This document shows positions 23,501-33,518 of a DNA stretch of 64,000 nucleotides, one piece after another. Origin of the DNA: Glebionis coronaria (taxonomy: Eukaryota; Streptophyta; Magnoliopsida; Asterales; Asteraceae). The notes under the pieces are model-generated. The model saw only the letters and a list, made by a program, of their open reading frames with translations, ran no database searches and was not told the DNA's origin. A program made the translations under genes and the position numbers. The stretch's first letter is position 1. Each line of letters starts with the position of its first letter. The stretch covers positions 199,306,125 through 199,370,124 of the forward strand of contig CM046875.1 in NCBI GenBank assembly GCA_025667525.1, given 5' to 3'.

Positions 23501-24631
23501 AGCTTTTAGCTTATTCAGGCTTATTCCTTGTGCTTATTTCAAATTTCTTATTACAGATCTCTTAAGTAACTCAAAAGAAGCTTGTGTGTCAAATTTTAGC
23601 TTATGGCATCAACTTATAGCTTAATGGCCCAAAAAGTCCATTAAGAATAAGCTGCTTTGAAATAAGCTAACTTAAACACATTTTCAGCTTTTGGGCCTTC
23701 ATAGTTTTGTCTCTAAAATCAAATTTTGAGTCAGACTAGAAGTTTTGGGCTTATTTGGTTGACTTTTTCTTATTGGGCCCTACTTAAGCCCATTAAGGGA
23801 CTGTTTTGTCTTTTAGCCCATTTCAAGGCCCATTAGGGGTATTTTTGTATTTTCAACTTCATTACTGTGTTTATTAGGTTAAAATAAGCTAGTTTGCAAC
23901 TTTTTAGAATTTTTTATAAATTTTGGATTTTTAATATTATTTTAATATTATTTTATTATTAAAAATTAAAATTTAGTTTTTTCAAGTTTTTATATTTTTC
24001 TTAGGTTAAATACATTAAGTTAGGAATTTCACAATTTTTATAATATTTTTATTTTCATTAGATTAATTTTTAGAATTATTTTAAGTTTAAATAGTTTTTA
24101 ATTGTTTTTAAATAGTTTTTATTAATTTTAAAATTTTCAAAAATATTTTTAAATTTAGTTAAGTCATTTTAGAGGTTTACGATTGAAAAAGTCTCATTTT
24201 AGGCTTTTTGTTAATTAAATTGATTTTTTGGGCTTTAATTAGCATTAAAAAATTATTATTTAATTAAATAAAAGGTTTGAGTGATTTTTGATTTTTTGTA
24301 AACTCTAATTACATTATTTAGGATTTATTGCAATTTTATTGTAATTTTTAGGGTAAATTTTTAATTTTTCACTTTTTACGGTTTTACGTGTATGACTATT
24401 CGTCTTAGTGTAATCGACAATCGTAACCGTCATACTCTTCTAATCTCCCTTCTATTTTCTTTTCTCATCAATATAAGCACAAACCATTAATCATCTCTTA
24501 ACACACACACCAAGCCTCCTTGAGAATGATCCCACTTTGGGTCATAACTTATGGTTTTCCTAAACTACTTGTGTACTTGCCCTAATTACCTTTGTTTTCC
24601 TAAACAAAGTGTAAAAACTCAAATATCAACA
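20519..24631 (+). repeat. 3' LTR of Athila-1 (about 4.1 kb)
   Basis: It starts TGATGAGACTGC with a nearby ATCTCATCATC complement and ends ATCAACA at 24631, where Tekay integrase sequence starts. It contains repeated 'TAGTCCCTCAA / GGTCCTTTAAAA' phrases (20790-21060), a CTATTTAAAGG TATA-like box near 21776, many 'CTTATT/GCTTA' words at 22900-23900, and an AT-rich tail. No ORF exceeds about 75 codons. There is no second copy to confirm the right end. Confidence 0.65.
21775..21784 (+). promoter_or_regulatory. Putative TATA region of the Athila-1 LTR
   Basis: CCCTATTTAAAGGCC about 1.26 kb into the LTR, matching the TATA-type context seen in the other LTRs here. Motif evidence only. Confidence 0.35.
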
Positions 24632-24635
24632 ACCG

Positions 24636-25712
24636 TTAGACATTCCAGAGTAGAAGTGGGACAATATCACCATGGATTTTATTACCGGTCTTCCGCAGAC
24701 AATGAGGAGGCATGATGCGATTTGTGTTATCGTTGATCGACTTACTAAGTCATCTCATTTCTTACCGATCCGCAAGGATGACCTGGTCAGCAAACTTGCT
24801 GATACTTACAAGAAGGAGATCATGATACTTCATGGTGCTCCATCCAGTATCGTCTCGGACAGAGATCCTCGGTTCACTTCGCGATTTTGGAAGACTTTGC
24901 AGAAAGCTTGGGGTACAAAACTTAAGCTTAGCACGGCTTTTCATCCTCAAACAGACGGACAATTGGAGCGAACGATTCAAACATTAGAAGACATGCTCCG
25001 AGCATGTGCATTGGAGTGGAAAGGAGACTGGGATGATTCTATCTGTTGAGTAGAGTTTGCATACAACAACAGTTGGCAGGCCAGCATTAAGTATGCACCA
25101 TTCGAGATGTTGTATGGCAGGAAGTGTCGCGCCCCAATCTGCTGGGATCAGGTTGGTGAGCGAACACTTGAAGGACCAGAGATGATAGAGTTGACAAACG
25201 AGAAGGTCGCTGTAGCTAAACAGAAATTGCAGGAAGCTCGTACACGTCAGAAGAGTTATGCCGACAAGCATCGTAGGGACTTACATTTCAACATAGGATA
25301 TCATGTCTTTCTTAAGGTATTACTGGCACGCGGTGTTAGACGTTTTGGAATCAAAGGGAAACTCAGTCCTCGATTCATCGGACTGTTTGATGTCATCAAG
25401 CGAGTCGTTGAAGTATCTTATCGCTTAGCGTTACCTCCGCAGCTTTCTCACGTTCATGACGTTTTCCATGTGTCCTTACTCATAGGGTACAATTATCATC
25501 CCCTTCACATGGTTCAGTATCCACTGGAACAGATTCGTGAAGATCTTACCTTCATAGAGGAACCCGAACGAGTTCTTGACAGGCAAGAACGAGTCATGAG
25601 GAAGAAGACGATCCCATTCGTCAAAATCCTTTGGAGGGATCAAACCGAGCGGGAAGCCACTTGGGAAACAAAGGATTCTATCGGGGCTTCTTACCCTCAT
25701 TTCATATTTTGA
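24636..25712 (+). pseudogene. Tekay-B2 integrase with C-terminal chromodomain
   Basis: It is in one frame with stops at 24651-24653 (TAG) and 25047-25049 (TGA), giving open pieces 24672-25049 (125 aa) and 25107-25712 (201 aa). The core has MDFITGLP, VSDRDPRFTS and the Glu-bearing GQLERTIQTLEDML, that is, the D,D,E triad. Then come AYNNSWQ, MLYGRKCRAPICWDQVG and the GPY/F-like segment. The last about 60 residues (VLDRQERVMRKKTIPFVKILWRDQ...REATWETKD) form a chromodomain, which in this lineage directs insertion into heterochromatin. The N-terminal zinc finger is missing. Confidence 0.9.
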
Positions 25713-25787
25713 ATTCGGGTATGTTCCTCTTTCAGTTTACTTTATCTATAATTCGGGGACGACTTATTCTTTTTAGGGGGGAAGAGT

Positions 25788-28220
25788 TTTAAAACCCGCA
25801 TGCTTTTACCATGAACAGTACACTTAGTAAACGTACGTACATATTACAACTTTCCTTATATAGCATGAACACGTGTCACGATTAGTAAATTCAGAAGTTA
25901 TGTACGTATTATTACACGAGAAGTATTAAGTACGTGATAATACACGATAATTATTAACAATAATAATTATAATCAAGAACATGAAATCATGAACGTAAAA
26001 ATCACGAACACGTAATTACGTACTTAATTAATATAATACGATTAATATCGTTATATACAAGTATTTAATTATAACACGAAAACACGAACACACAAACACG
26101 TAAATTTTAACACGGGAAAAACTTTGGTTTTTCCCTTGTGGTCCTATGTGCCGCGGCAACCAAGAGAGGACAAGAGCCAAGCCCATTTGATTTTTAGTAA
26201 ATAAAGAAAAAAGGGTTAATACCTTTTCACTTTACAGAGTTTTTAAAGAAAATCAAAAACTCTACTCTTTCTTTCTCTCTCTTTGGCCGGCGGCAACCAC
26301 AAGCACCAAAGGGGTGTTTGTTTGATTTTTGGTTAATTGAATTCAAGGATCGTGCTCGTGTTATTGTTCTCCAATCATTACACGCATTTGGTAATCCGTA
26401 AACCCTTTTATTTTTATTCTTTTTATTTAATTGTTAACACATGAACATGGATTAAATAAAAACAAGGATTAAAACATGTCACGTGATCATTGGGGTAAAA
26501 TTAAGGGTTGTTTTGGGTTTGGTTTGCTTGGCCGACACTTAAACCGAGAGCCAAAGGCTCTCGGCGTGTTTTTGATCGCACCACCAACCGAGATCTATGA
26601 TCTCGGTGGTGTTGGTTCGGTTGGCAACAAGGAACAAGGAACCCCGACGCAAGTCGGGGTGTCTTTGTAGTTCGGTTGGGTCTCGGCAGCAAGCAGCCAC
26701 ACCACCGGCACACAGCCGGTGGCAGATTGGGTCAAGCAGGGGGAACCGCGGGTGTAGCAGGGGTGACCACCAGCACACAGCCGGTGGGAACACCGATGTG
26801 GTCAACGGCTAGCCGAGAGGTGACCACCGGCTTAAGCCAGTGGCAGTTTAACAAGAACAGTGGCAAACTGGCTCGCCGGTTTGCCACTGTTAAAGGGGTG
26901 TTTGTTTCGGTCCGGTTCATGGGGTTCCGGGTCCGGTTCACGACATGTCTAGATTAAATTCATGGGTCCGGTTCATGACTAAAATTGCATAAGTATTTTA
27001 TTTTTAACAAGATATTAAATTAATTAAACATGACATGTAATTAATTTAATTAATCGTGGACTTAGGTTAATTATTATTTATTAAATAATACATGTTTTAA
27101 CCTAAGTATTTATTATTTAATTTAGACAATAGTATTAATTAATTTTTAGATATGGAATATAATTAATTAATAAACATGACTTAGGTTATAATTAATATAA
27201 TATTAATACATGTTTTAACCTAAGTATTTTATACACCTTAATTTAATTAAATCATGCTTATATTTAATTAAATCATATAACCTATAGTTTATTTAATTAA
27301 CATAATATTATTAATAAACTATACTATAATCACATGACTTATGATATTTAACCAGTAAACTTAATCTTATATTATTAGCTTATTAATTCAGCTTAATTCT
27401 AAATATGGAAACTTTCTAATTCAGGAAACTTACTATTTTTAGAAACTGATCTATTTTTAGAAGTTGATCTATTTTTGGAAATTTCTATTTTAGGAAACCT
27501 GCTATTTTTAGAAAGTTACTTATTATTACACAACAAGTATAATAATTTAAGAATACAAGTAATACTTAATTAGAATACATAGAATACGTGATAAAACACA
27601 ACATAATATTTAAATCACTTAAACAAGACATGAACATATAAAACAAGCTAAGACATGATATAACCAGTTACGTACTCAGTAAACAGAATACTTATACATG
27701 TCCCCTGTTTATGTAGCATTAGTGAGATCGGAGTAGGACTTTCATTCTTTTGTCTTCTTTGTTCACTGGACATAAGGTACGGATTTCCCGTCCTTTCAGT
27801 ATGGACATTCTTTCCTTATTAGGATTTCCCGTTTGCAGCCAACTGTTTTTCCAGTATTTGCTTTATATGTTTGATACTTATGTTAGAACAAGAGCCTAAG
27901 CCATATACATGCATGACCAGTGTCACCTAGTTATGGAGGTACCATAACCATAACACCGGAGGCACTAGTGTTATGACTTCCCCACGGCGAAGTGATTGCT
28001 CGTGGCGTCCCTGTTCAACTTTGGCCATTATATTATATTATCATGTGGGGGCATATGGGTGCATCCTAGTTACATGTTTACCAGTATTATCAGAGTGAAT
28101 GTGATGTGTGCCTTGCATCCTTCACTAGAAGTTGATCCCTCCTACCCAGATTATTTAATTAGAGGCAACCCCTCTAATTGAATGACGAGGTCTCCCCTCC
28201 AAGTATTCATGCACGGTGGA
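25788..28220 (+). repeat. Truncated LTR of Tekay-B2
   Basis: It is homologous to 3190-5660. Its first two bases read TT instead of the canonical TG found in the B1 copy. The hairpin cluster recurs at 26544-26891 with loop and stem changes. The match ends at GCACGGTGGAA (about 28220). Confidence 0.85.
26544..26891 (+). other. Second copy of the GC-rich hairpin cluster
   Basis: The same seven stem-loops as 3960-4307. Hairpin 1 differs only in its loop. Hairpins 2 and 3 (including the GCAA loop) are identical. In hairpin 4 the stem is perfect here but has a mismatch in the B1 copy, and in hairpin 5 the reverse. The 13-bp stem of hairpin 7 is intact. Confidence 0.6.
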
Positions 28221-28405
28221 AAAGTGAAAATTCGAGGACGATGAATCTATTTGAGTTTTATGATCCTAAAAGTTATTTTTCAAATAATGAAAGTTTTACA
28301 TTATGTCTTTGCAAAATAAAGTGTCAAAAGTTGAATAAAAGTGTAGTTAGTAGTTTAATTTTATCATTGCGTGAGGACACGACAATTGCTTAGCAAGGGG
28401 GAGTT
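28221..28405 (+). mobile_element. Athila-3: internal 3' end
   Basis: 185 bp resembling the end of Athila-1: 'ATCATTGCGTGAGGACACGACAA' in parts, then the purine tract AAGGGGGAG, then the LTR start TGATATGAGC. The upstream part of the element is lost at the junction with Tekay-B2. Confidence 0.7.
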
Positions 28406-28985
28406 TGATATGAGCTAAATTACTCATATCAATTATATCAATAAACAATAAATAAATGAATAAAATGTGTAAAAATGGCCTTGTATACGTTTGTTTGTTG
28501 TTTAATGTGTGCAGGTATCGAAGTTCGCGAAAACCGGCAAAATCGACACGGGTTGTGAAGAAAATATCAGCGAAGCCAAATTCAAGTTCATTTTAGTGGA
28601 TTTAATCTAAATAAAGTTATTTGGGCTTGTGGGTCCCACATTTGGGTATTGGGCCCAAAAGCCCAATAAGGATGCTAATGATATTCAATTTTGGTTAAAA
28701 GCCCATACAAAGCCCAAATTGATAGATCTATGGGACGGATTGAGTACAAACGGGCCAAAAGCCCAATTCTACTTACAAGTATGGAAAAATTATGTTCATG
28801 GGCCTTGAATACCCATTAGGGTTTTTTTACTTACACGGTTATAAACAAATTTGGTCAAACATTTATTCACTTCACAACTTTACAACCACTCGCTCACATA
28901 CACATGCACACGTTTTTTTTAAACCTTTCGATAGAAACTATGATATCTCTCATCTCCCCCAAAATGAAAATAACAAGACTCAGTC
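28406..28985 (+). repeat. Athila-3 LTR, left part
   Basis: It opens TGATATGAGC with the complement GCTCATATCA-like ACTCATATCA close by, the same start design as the Athila-1 LTR. It is interrupted at 28985 by Athila-2, whose TSD is CAGTC, and continues at 40090. It holds no gene; the 78-codon ORF at 28792-29028 runs across the junction and is spurious. Confidence 0.7.
28981..28985. repeat. Target-site duplication CAGTC (left)
   Basis: CAGTC here and at 40085-40089 bracket Athila-2 exactly, which fixes both ends of the element. Confidence 0.9.
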
Positions 28986-29235
28986 TAATACATGCGTTTT
29001 CGTTGGGTTCTTGATTTTTGCGTCATGACTCTAGGTGGAATGATTTGTTCTTGGTTAATAAAAAGTTGTTGGTTTGTTTATCTATATTAAACTAATAACA
29101 AGTAATTAAGTGTCGAAGAGTAAACTTAAAACTTAAAAAGATTAAACTAAAAAGACGAGTTTAAAAATAAATGCTTGAATACTTGAACATCTAATAAAAC
29201 TTAACACTTGAAAACTTTCCAAAAACAGTAACTTT

Positions 29236-29625
29236 AATTCTAATTGGAATATTGGTCGGAAAGTAAGCTAATCAGAATGCATGGGAATTGGATCCAATCG
29301 AAATGTTAATCAAACCCCTCGTCGGAATGTTGCTATCGGAAAGCCTTATCGGAATAACAATAAGGATGTAATCGGAATGTGGTAAAATGACTAAGATCGG
29401 AATACAGAAAAGGGATTCAAATCGGAATGATCTAAAACAAGTCAAATCGGAATGAGGATAAAAGGATCAATCGAAATACTCTTAAACTATGCAGATCGGA
29501 ATGTTCTAAAACAACACAAATCGGAATAAGTCAAAACCCTTTTCCGATCTGACGATCGGAATAAGGGGTGTGTGTACTAGTCGGAATGACCCAATCGGAA
29601 AAGGGTTTTACCCTTTCCGATATCA
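29236..29625. repeat. CGGAAT array with about 24-nt spacing (3' LTR copy)
   Basis: About 17 copies of [AG]ATCGGAAT[AG] or near variants, with most start-to-start distances between 21 and 27 nt. The spacers are unrelated to each other, so this is not a plain tandem repeat. The array ends in inverted copies (CTTTTCCGAT ... ATCGGAATAAG). A matching array is in the 5' LTR (about 38690-39085) and a diverged one in the solo LTR (54795-55205). Confidence 0.8.
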
Positions 29626-30165
29626 CTTTGATCCGAAATAAGAGCAAAGGAAATAAGCTATGAAATAAGCTAACTCCAAATCAAGATCGAATCTATACTG
29701 AAACGAATCAAATAAGCATAAATAACAACTTATCTAGACTTCAAATAATCAATCTTATAAATCAAATGGTAAAAGGATTAACTTTTTATAAAAACTTTAA
29801 AAAGTAAATAAGCAAAATCAACAAATAAGCCAATAAGCACAAAGATCTTAAAGCTTATTCGTGTAGAAACTTAAGGAAACATAAAAAGATTAACTTTTTA
29901 AGCACAAAATCATTGATGAACAACACGGATCATACGAGATTTGTACCAAAATCAATCAAAATCAAAGAAAGGAAGAATGAGATCAAAGATTAAAAGCTTG
30001 AAACTAAACTTGATTAATATAAAACAATACAAAGGTTTGATCTTGAAAGAGAAAAAGATGAAAACTAGTGAGAGAAAGTTTAGAACTTTCTCTCTCTAAA
30101 ACTAGAGAGAATGAAAAACTAAAAACTACCTAAAGAACTAAGTGTCATTTTTGTGAAGTAAGGTC

Positions 30166-30175
30166 CTATATATAG
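30166..30175 (-). promoter_or_regulatory. TATA box of the Athila-2 3' LTR
   Basis: CTATATATAG, palindromic, conserved at 39615-39624 in the 5' LTR. It lies about 460 bp from the U3 start, as expected for the element promoter. Confidence 0.55.
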
Positions 30176-30635
30176 GCGTGTGGTATGGGCTTTGTGAATG
30201 GGCTTGGTTTTGGGCTTCTTTTTTTTCTTTCTTCTTTAGTCTTCACGCTTCTTTAAATAAACGTTGCCGACTTTGGATTTTAAGAAGTGTCGGTGAATAA
30301 TTCCAACTCGTCTTATAATCTTTTGTTTAATAGACTCGAGTTCTTCGACATATATGAATCTTCCATCTTTGGCTCTATTCTTTGATAAATCTTCAAATAG
30401 GCACAATGACTTCAAATCTTTTGCATCTCTTGGACAATAGACTTCGTCTTGAGTCTTTTTCCTCGATAAAACCTATGCAATCCCATGTTTTCTTCAATAT
30501 TCATCCGGTTGACTCTGAAAACACAATAAACACAAAAACCACGCATAATTCCAAACAAATGATATTAAATACGTGTTTTGGTCTTGTTTTAGCCAGAAAT
30601 AAGTGGTAAAAGGATGGGTGTTTTCACACCTATCA

Positions 30636-32543
30636 AATCCCCTACACTTAACCATTGCCATGCCCTCATGCAATGCTTAGTGACAAAGCACATTTACACT
30701 TTTCTCATAATGAATCAACCTTGGCCTTATTAATATACTACTAAACAAAAATGAAAGTACTAAGAGAAATTAAAACTTTAAAGTAAACAAAAGGATGGAA
30801 ATAACTTGTAAAGAGATCAAGGACTTACATTAGGGCTTTGGTGTTGCGAAGATTTATCACCCTCAAGTTTCACGTTCCCCAAACTAAGCTTAAAAACGAG
30901 ATCATTGTTATTATAAGTTAGCAAATCAAACACTTACACACATGGCTTAATTAAATGCTTAAACTCCCTTATTCCTAGGTGTATCTCTTATATTGTATTT
31001 TTGTCTTAGAATGATCATGAAGATGCATTTTTGGACTTATTTCGATAGTTTATTTAGGCTGAAAGCAAGGTAGGACGATTTGATCAATAGTTAGCTAAAG
31101 GAAAAAATCTCTTAAAACTGCTTCTCGGGATATCAAAAAGTTCATATCTTGGCATAACTCGGTTCACGATTTGAGACCTTTCTCGGGCCGATATTTGGCA
31201 TGTACTTCATACTTCATATCTTGAGAGACGTTCTTGAGATAATGGTCTTCTCTTCGTTATAGAGTTTCTTCACTTGGAGACTTTTGAGGGGTACTCCAAC
31301 TTTGTTGACCACGACTTCATGATTATTCTTCAATCTCTAATTGGGATTTTGAGATACAACGATCCGCCTCCTTTTCGGACTTGGATCTATTTATCCTCAT
31401 ACCTTGTTAGGGTCTTTTTGGATAGACTTCTCCATCATCTTTATGGGAGTTGATTGCTTTTCGTCGTGAGTCTTGATCCTTCATATTGATTTTGGGAATA
31501 ATGCTTTTCACATCACTTTGGATCTTCGGCAATAAAATTGAATCCTCATGCCTTGTTAGGGCCTTTTTGGACTCGCCAATCTTCACGCCCCGCTTCATAA
31601 GTTATGCCTTGGCTATGAACTCTTATCATTACCGAGCAACTTTTAAACGATCTTGGGCTAGAAGCTAAGTAACTTTTCAAATTGTACGACCTTACTTATT
31701 GCAAATAAATTATTAGCAAGTGATGGGAGAATAGGCAAATAATTACACCAAGTGAGCTTGCGCAAGAATACCGACTTATAATTGACTCCATTATTTCTCG
31801 TTATCCACAATTTAAAATCTCAATTAATGAGACTCGTGGATGCTTAGCCTAATAAACCAATTAAGGTCTACATGGTTAAGGATACTAGCTAGAATAAACT
31901 TGAATAAGTCTATTCGGGTTGAGTCAAAATAATCGCAACGGGCCTAATATGTCAAAGACTTCTAAACTAGCTACACCACTTTATTAATATTTTTGACTTT
32001 ATTGCGGGGTATATACATATGCAAGCAACGATAAAAATTTAAAAATTACAACTAAATGGCTAAAGTTAATAAAAAATTTGAAAAATGTTGAAAAATATGA
32101 TTTTCCGGTTAAATGAAGGCATTTTCATGGAAAAGTCCACTTAAAACTTCGATAGAAGTCCCCCCTACACTTAAGATAAACATTGTCCTCAATGTTTAAG
32201 CATGTGGGAAAAGTCTCCCCTACACTTATGACATTGTGCACGTTGGTTAACTCAAGTTAAGGAAGAGACGACTAAAGTGATCAATTTCAAATGTGAGTAT
32301 GAAGAAAATTGAATCACGATAGTTGAGAGATAGAACTGGATTTCGGATAACACGGGAGCACGGTTCTTCGGAGATTCCAAGAGTGCACTTATCCCTGTAA
32401 TCACATCACCACACAAATACAAACACCTATATAGGTCCCCCTACACTTAGGAGGTTAAAACATAAAAGGATAGAAACTTGGGTTGCCTCTCGAGGAGCGC
32501 TTGTTTTTTTATAACCGAGTCACGAGCCTGACTCGACCCAAAA
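30636..32543 (-). other. Non-coding 3' region of Athila-2
   Basis: It lies between the integrase stop and the 3' LTR and has no open env-like gene. On the element strand, the purine tract AAGTGTAGGGG recurs at about 32433-32451, 32215-32227, 32160-32177 and finally 30636-30650 next to the LTR. The 32160 copy is preceded by a small stem-loop (AAACATTG-type) as in Athila-1. ORFs such as 31407-31598 are short and unrecognised. Confidence 0.6.
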
Positions 32544-33473
32544 TTAGTTCATGGGGAACGTGGTGAGGGATGGAATCATCTCATGAGAGATGTCCTCACC
32601 AAAGTACAGCTTCAGACGCTGGCCATTCACCTTGAAATTGGTCCCATTTGGCTGAGAAAGCTCAATGGTCCCATATGGAAAGACTTTGGCGACGGTGAAT
32701 GGACCAGACCAGCGGCTCTTCAACTTGCCAGAGAAGATCTTCAACCGAGAGTTAAAAAGTAAGACTTGATCACCAACGTGGAACTCTCGGTTCTTGATTT
32801 TTGCGTCATGAATGATCTTCGTCTTCTCCTTGTAGATCAGCGAGTTCTCATAAGCTTCATTCCTCAGTTTGTTGAGCTCGTTGAGTTGAATCTTGCGATG
32901 ATCACCGGCTTTGTTGATGTCGAGGTTAGCCCACTTCAAGGCCCAGTGCGCCTTATGTTCCAGCTCGATGGGAAGGTGGCATGCTTTCCCGTACATAAGA
33001 CGATAAGGTGTACAACCGATCGGGGTCTTATAAGCAGTACGGAAAGCCCACAGAGCATCATCTAACTTATCGGCCCACGCGGCACGATGCTCTCCCACAG
33101 TACGCTCCAAAATTCGCTTCAATCCACGGTTGGATATCTCGGCTTGCTCATTGGTTTGGGGATGATAGGCGGTGGAAAGACGGTGATTGACACCATACTT
33201 AGCCATGACTCTTGCAAATTGAGCGTTGCAAAAATGAGTCCCGCGGTCACTAATAATAGCACGAGGAACGCCGAATCTAGCGAACAGCGATTTCAAAAAG
33301 TTACAAACCACCCTTGCATCATTAGTAGGTAAAGCTTTGGCTTCAACCCACTTTGAAACGTAGTCAACGGCTACAAGGATGTATTTGTTTCCTTTAGATG
33401 AAGGGAATGGCCCCATAAAGTCGATACCCCAAACATCAAAGATTTCACATTCTTGTATGAAATTCTGAGGCAT
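32544..33473 (-). CDS. Athila-2 integrase catalytic core and C-terminus
   Basis: A 309-aa ORF in the same frame as RT. It is separated from it by one TGA (33519-33521). It carries the integrase triad: Asp in [16 protein letters not shown] (about residue 16), Asp in [13 protein letters not shown] (about 75), and Glu in [17 protein letters not shown] (about 110-113). The Athila C-terminal domain follows, with [22 protein letters not shown] and [10 protein letters not shown]. It would integrate the cDNA into host chromatin. The listed start is only the first start-like codon after the stop; in the native protein this is the end of Gag-Pol. The end (TAA side, 32544) matches the Athila-1 integrase end. 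Confidence 0.9.
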   Translation of the reverse strand: MPQNFIQECEIFDVWGIDFMGPFPSSKGNKYILVAVDYVSKWVEAKALPTNDARVVCNFLKSLFARFGVPRAIISDRGTHFCNAQFARVMAKYGVNHRLSTAYHPQTNEQAEISNRGLKRILERTVGEHRAAWADKLDDALWAFRTAYKTPIGCTPYRLMYGKACHLPIELEHKAHWALKWANLDINKAGDHRKIQLNELNKLRNEAYENSLIYKEKTKIIHDAKIKNREFHVGDQVLLFNSRLKIFSGKLKSRWSGPFTVAKVFPYGTIELSQPNGTNFKVNGQRLKLYFGEDISHEMIPSLTTFPMN

Positions 33474-33518
33474 CTCATCTTTATGTGTGATCTTGCCTTG
33501 TTTTTGGCAAGCATCACA

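Larger units (their letters stand above)
12963..24631 (+). mobile_element. Athila-1: Ty3/gypsy element, 5'-truncated
   Basis: The order is gag, protease, RT, RNase H, integrase, a long non-coding 3' region and an LTR, as in the Athila lineage. There, a roughly 1.8-kb segment follows integrase where some members carry an env-like ORF; none is open here. Coding capacity is broken by frameshifts (about 13587, 13867-13919, 15768) and stops (18089, 18185). The 3' LTR begins with TGATGAGACTGC at 20519 after the tract TATGGGGGAG and ends near 24631 against Tekay-B2 integrase. With no 5' LTR and no TSD, its insertion history cannot be reconstructed here. Confidence 0.85.
24632..28220 (+). mobile_element. 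Tekay-B2: 3' fragment of a chromovirus
   Basis: It consists of integrase with chromodomain (24636-25712), a short UTR, a polypurine tract (25775-25786) and 2.43 kb of LTR. The LTR is cut at about 28220, where the tail of Athila-3 begins. It belongs to the same family as Tekay-B1 and is closely similar throughout. The left junction abuts the Athila-1 LTR end; gag, protease and RT are missing. The two Tekay-B pieces are not parts of one element, because both contain the internal-LTR junction in the same orientation. Confidence 0.85.
28986..30635 (-). repeat. 3' LTR of Athila-2
   Basis: It begins (minus strand, 30635) TGATAGGTGTGAAAACACCC and is preceded by the purine tract AAGTGTAGGGGATT. It contains an array of CGGAAT motifs about every 24 nt (29236-29612), a hairpin with stem ATCGGAAAGGG (29592-29620 region), and a TATA box. 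Confidence 0.92.
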
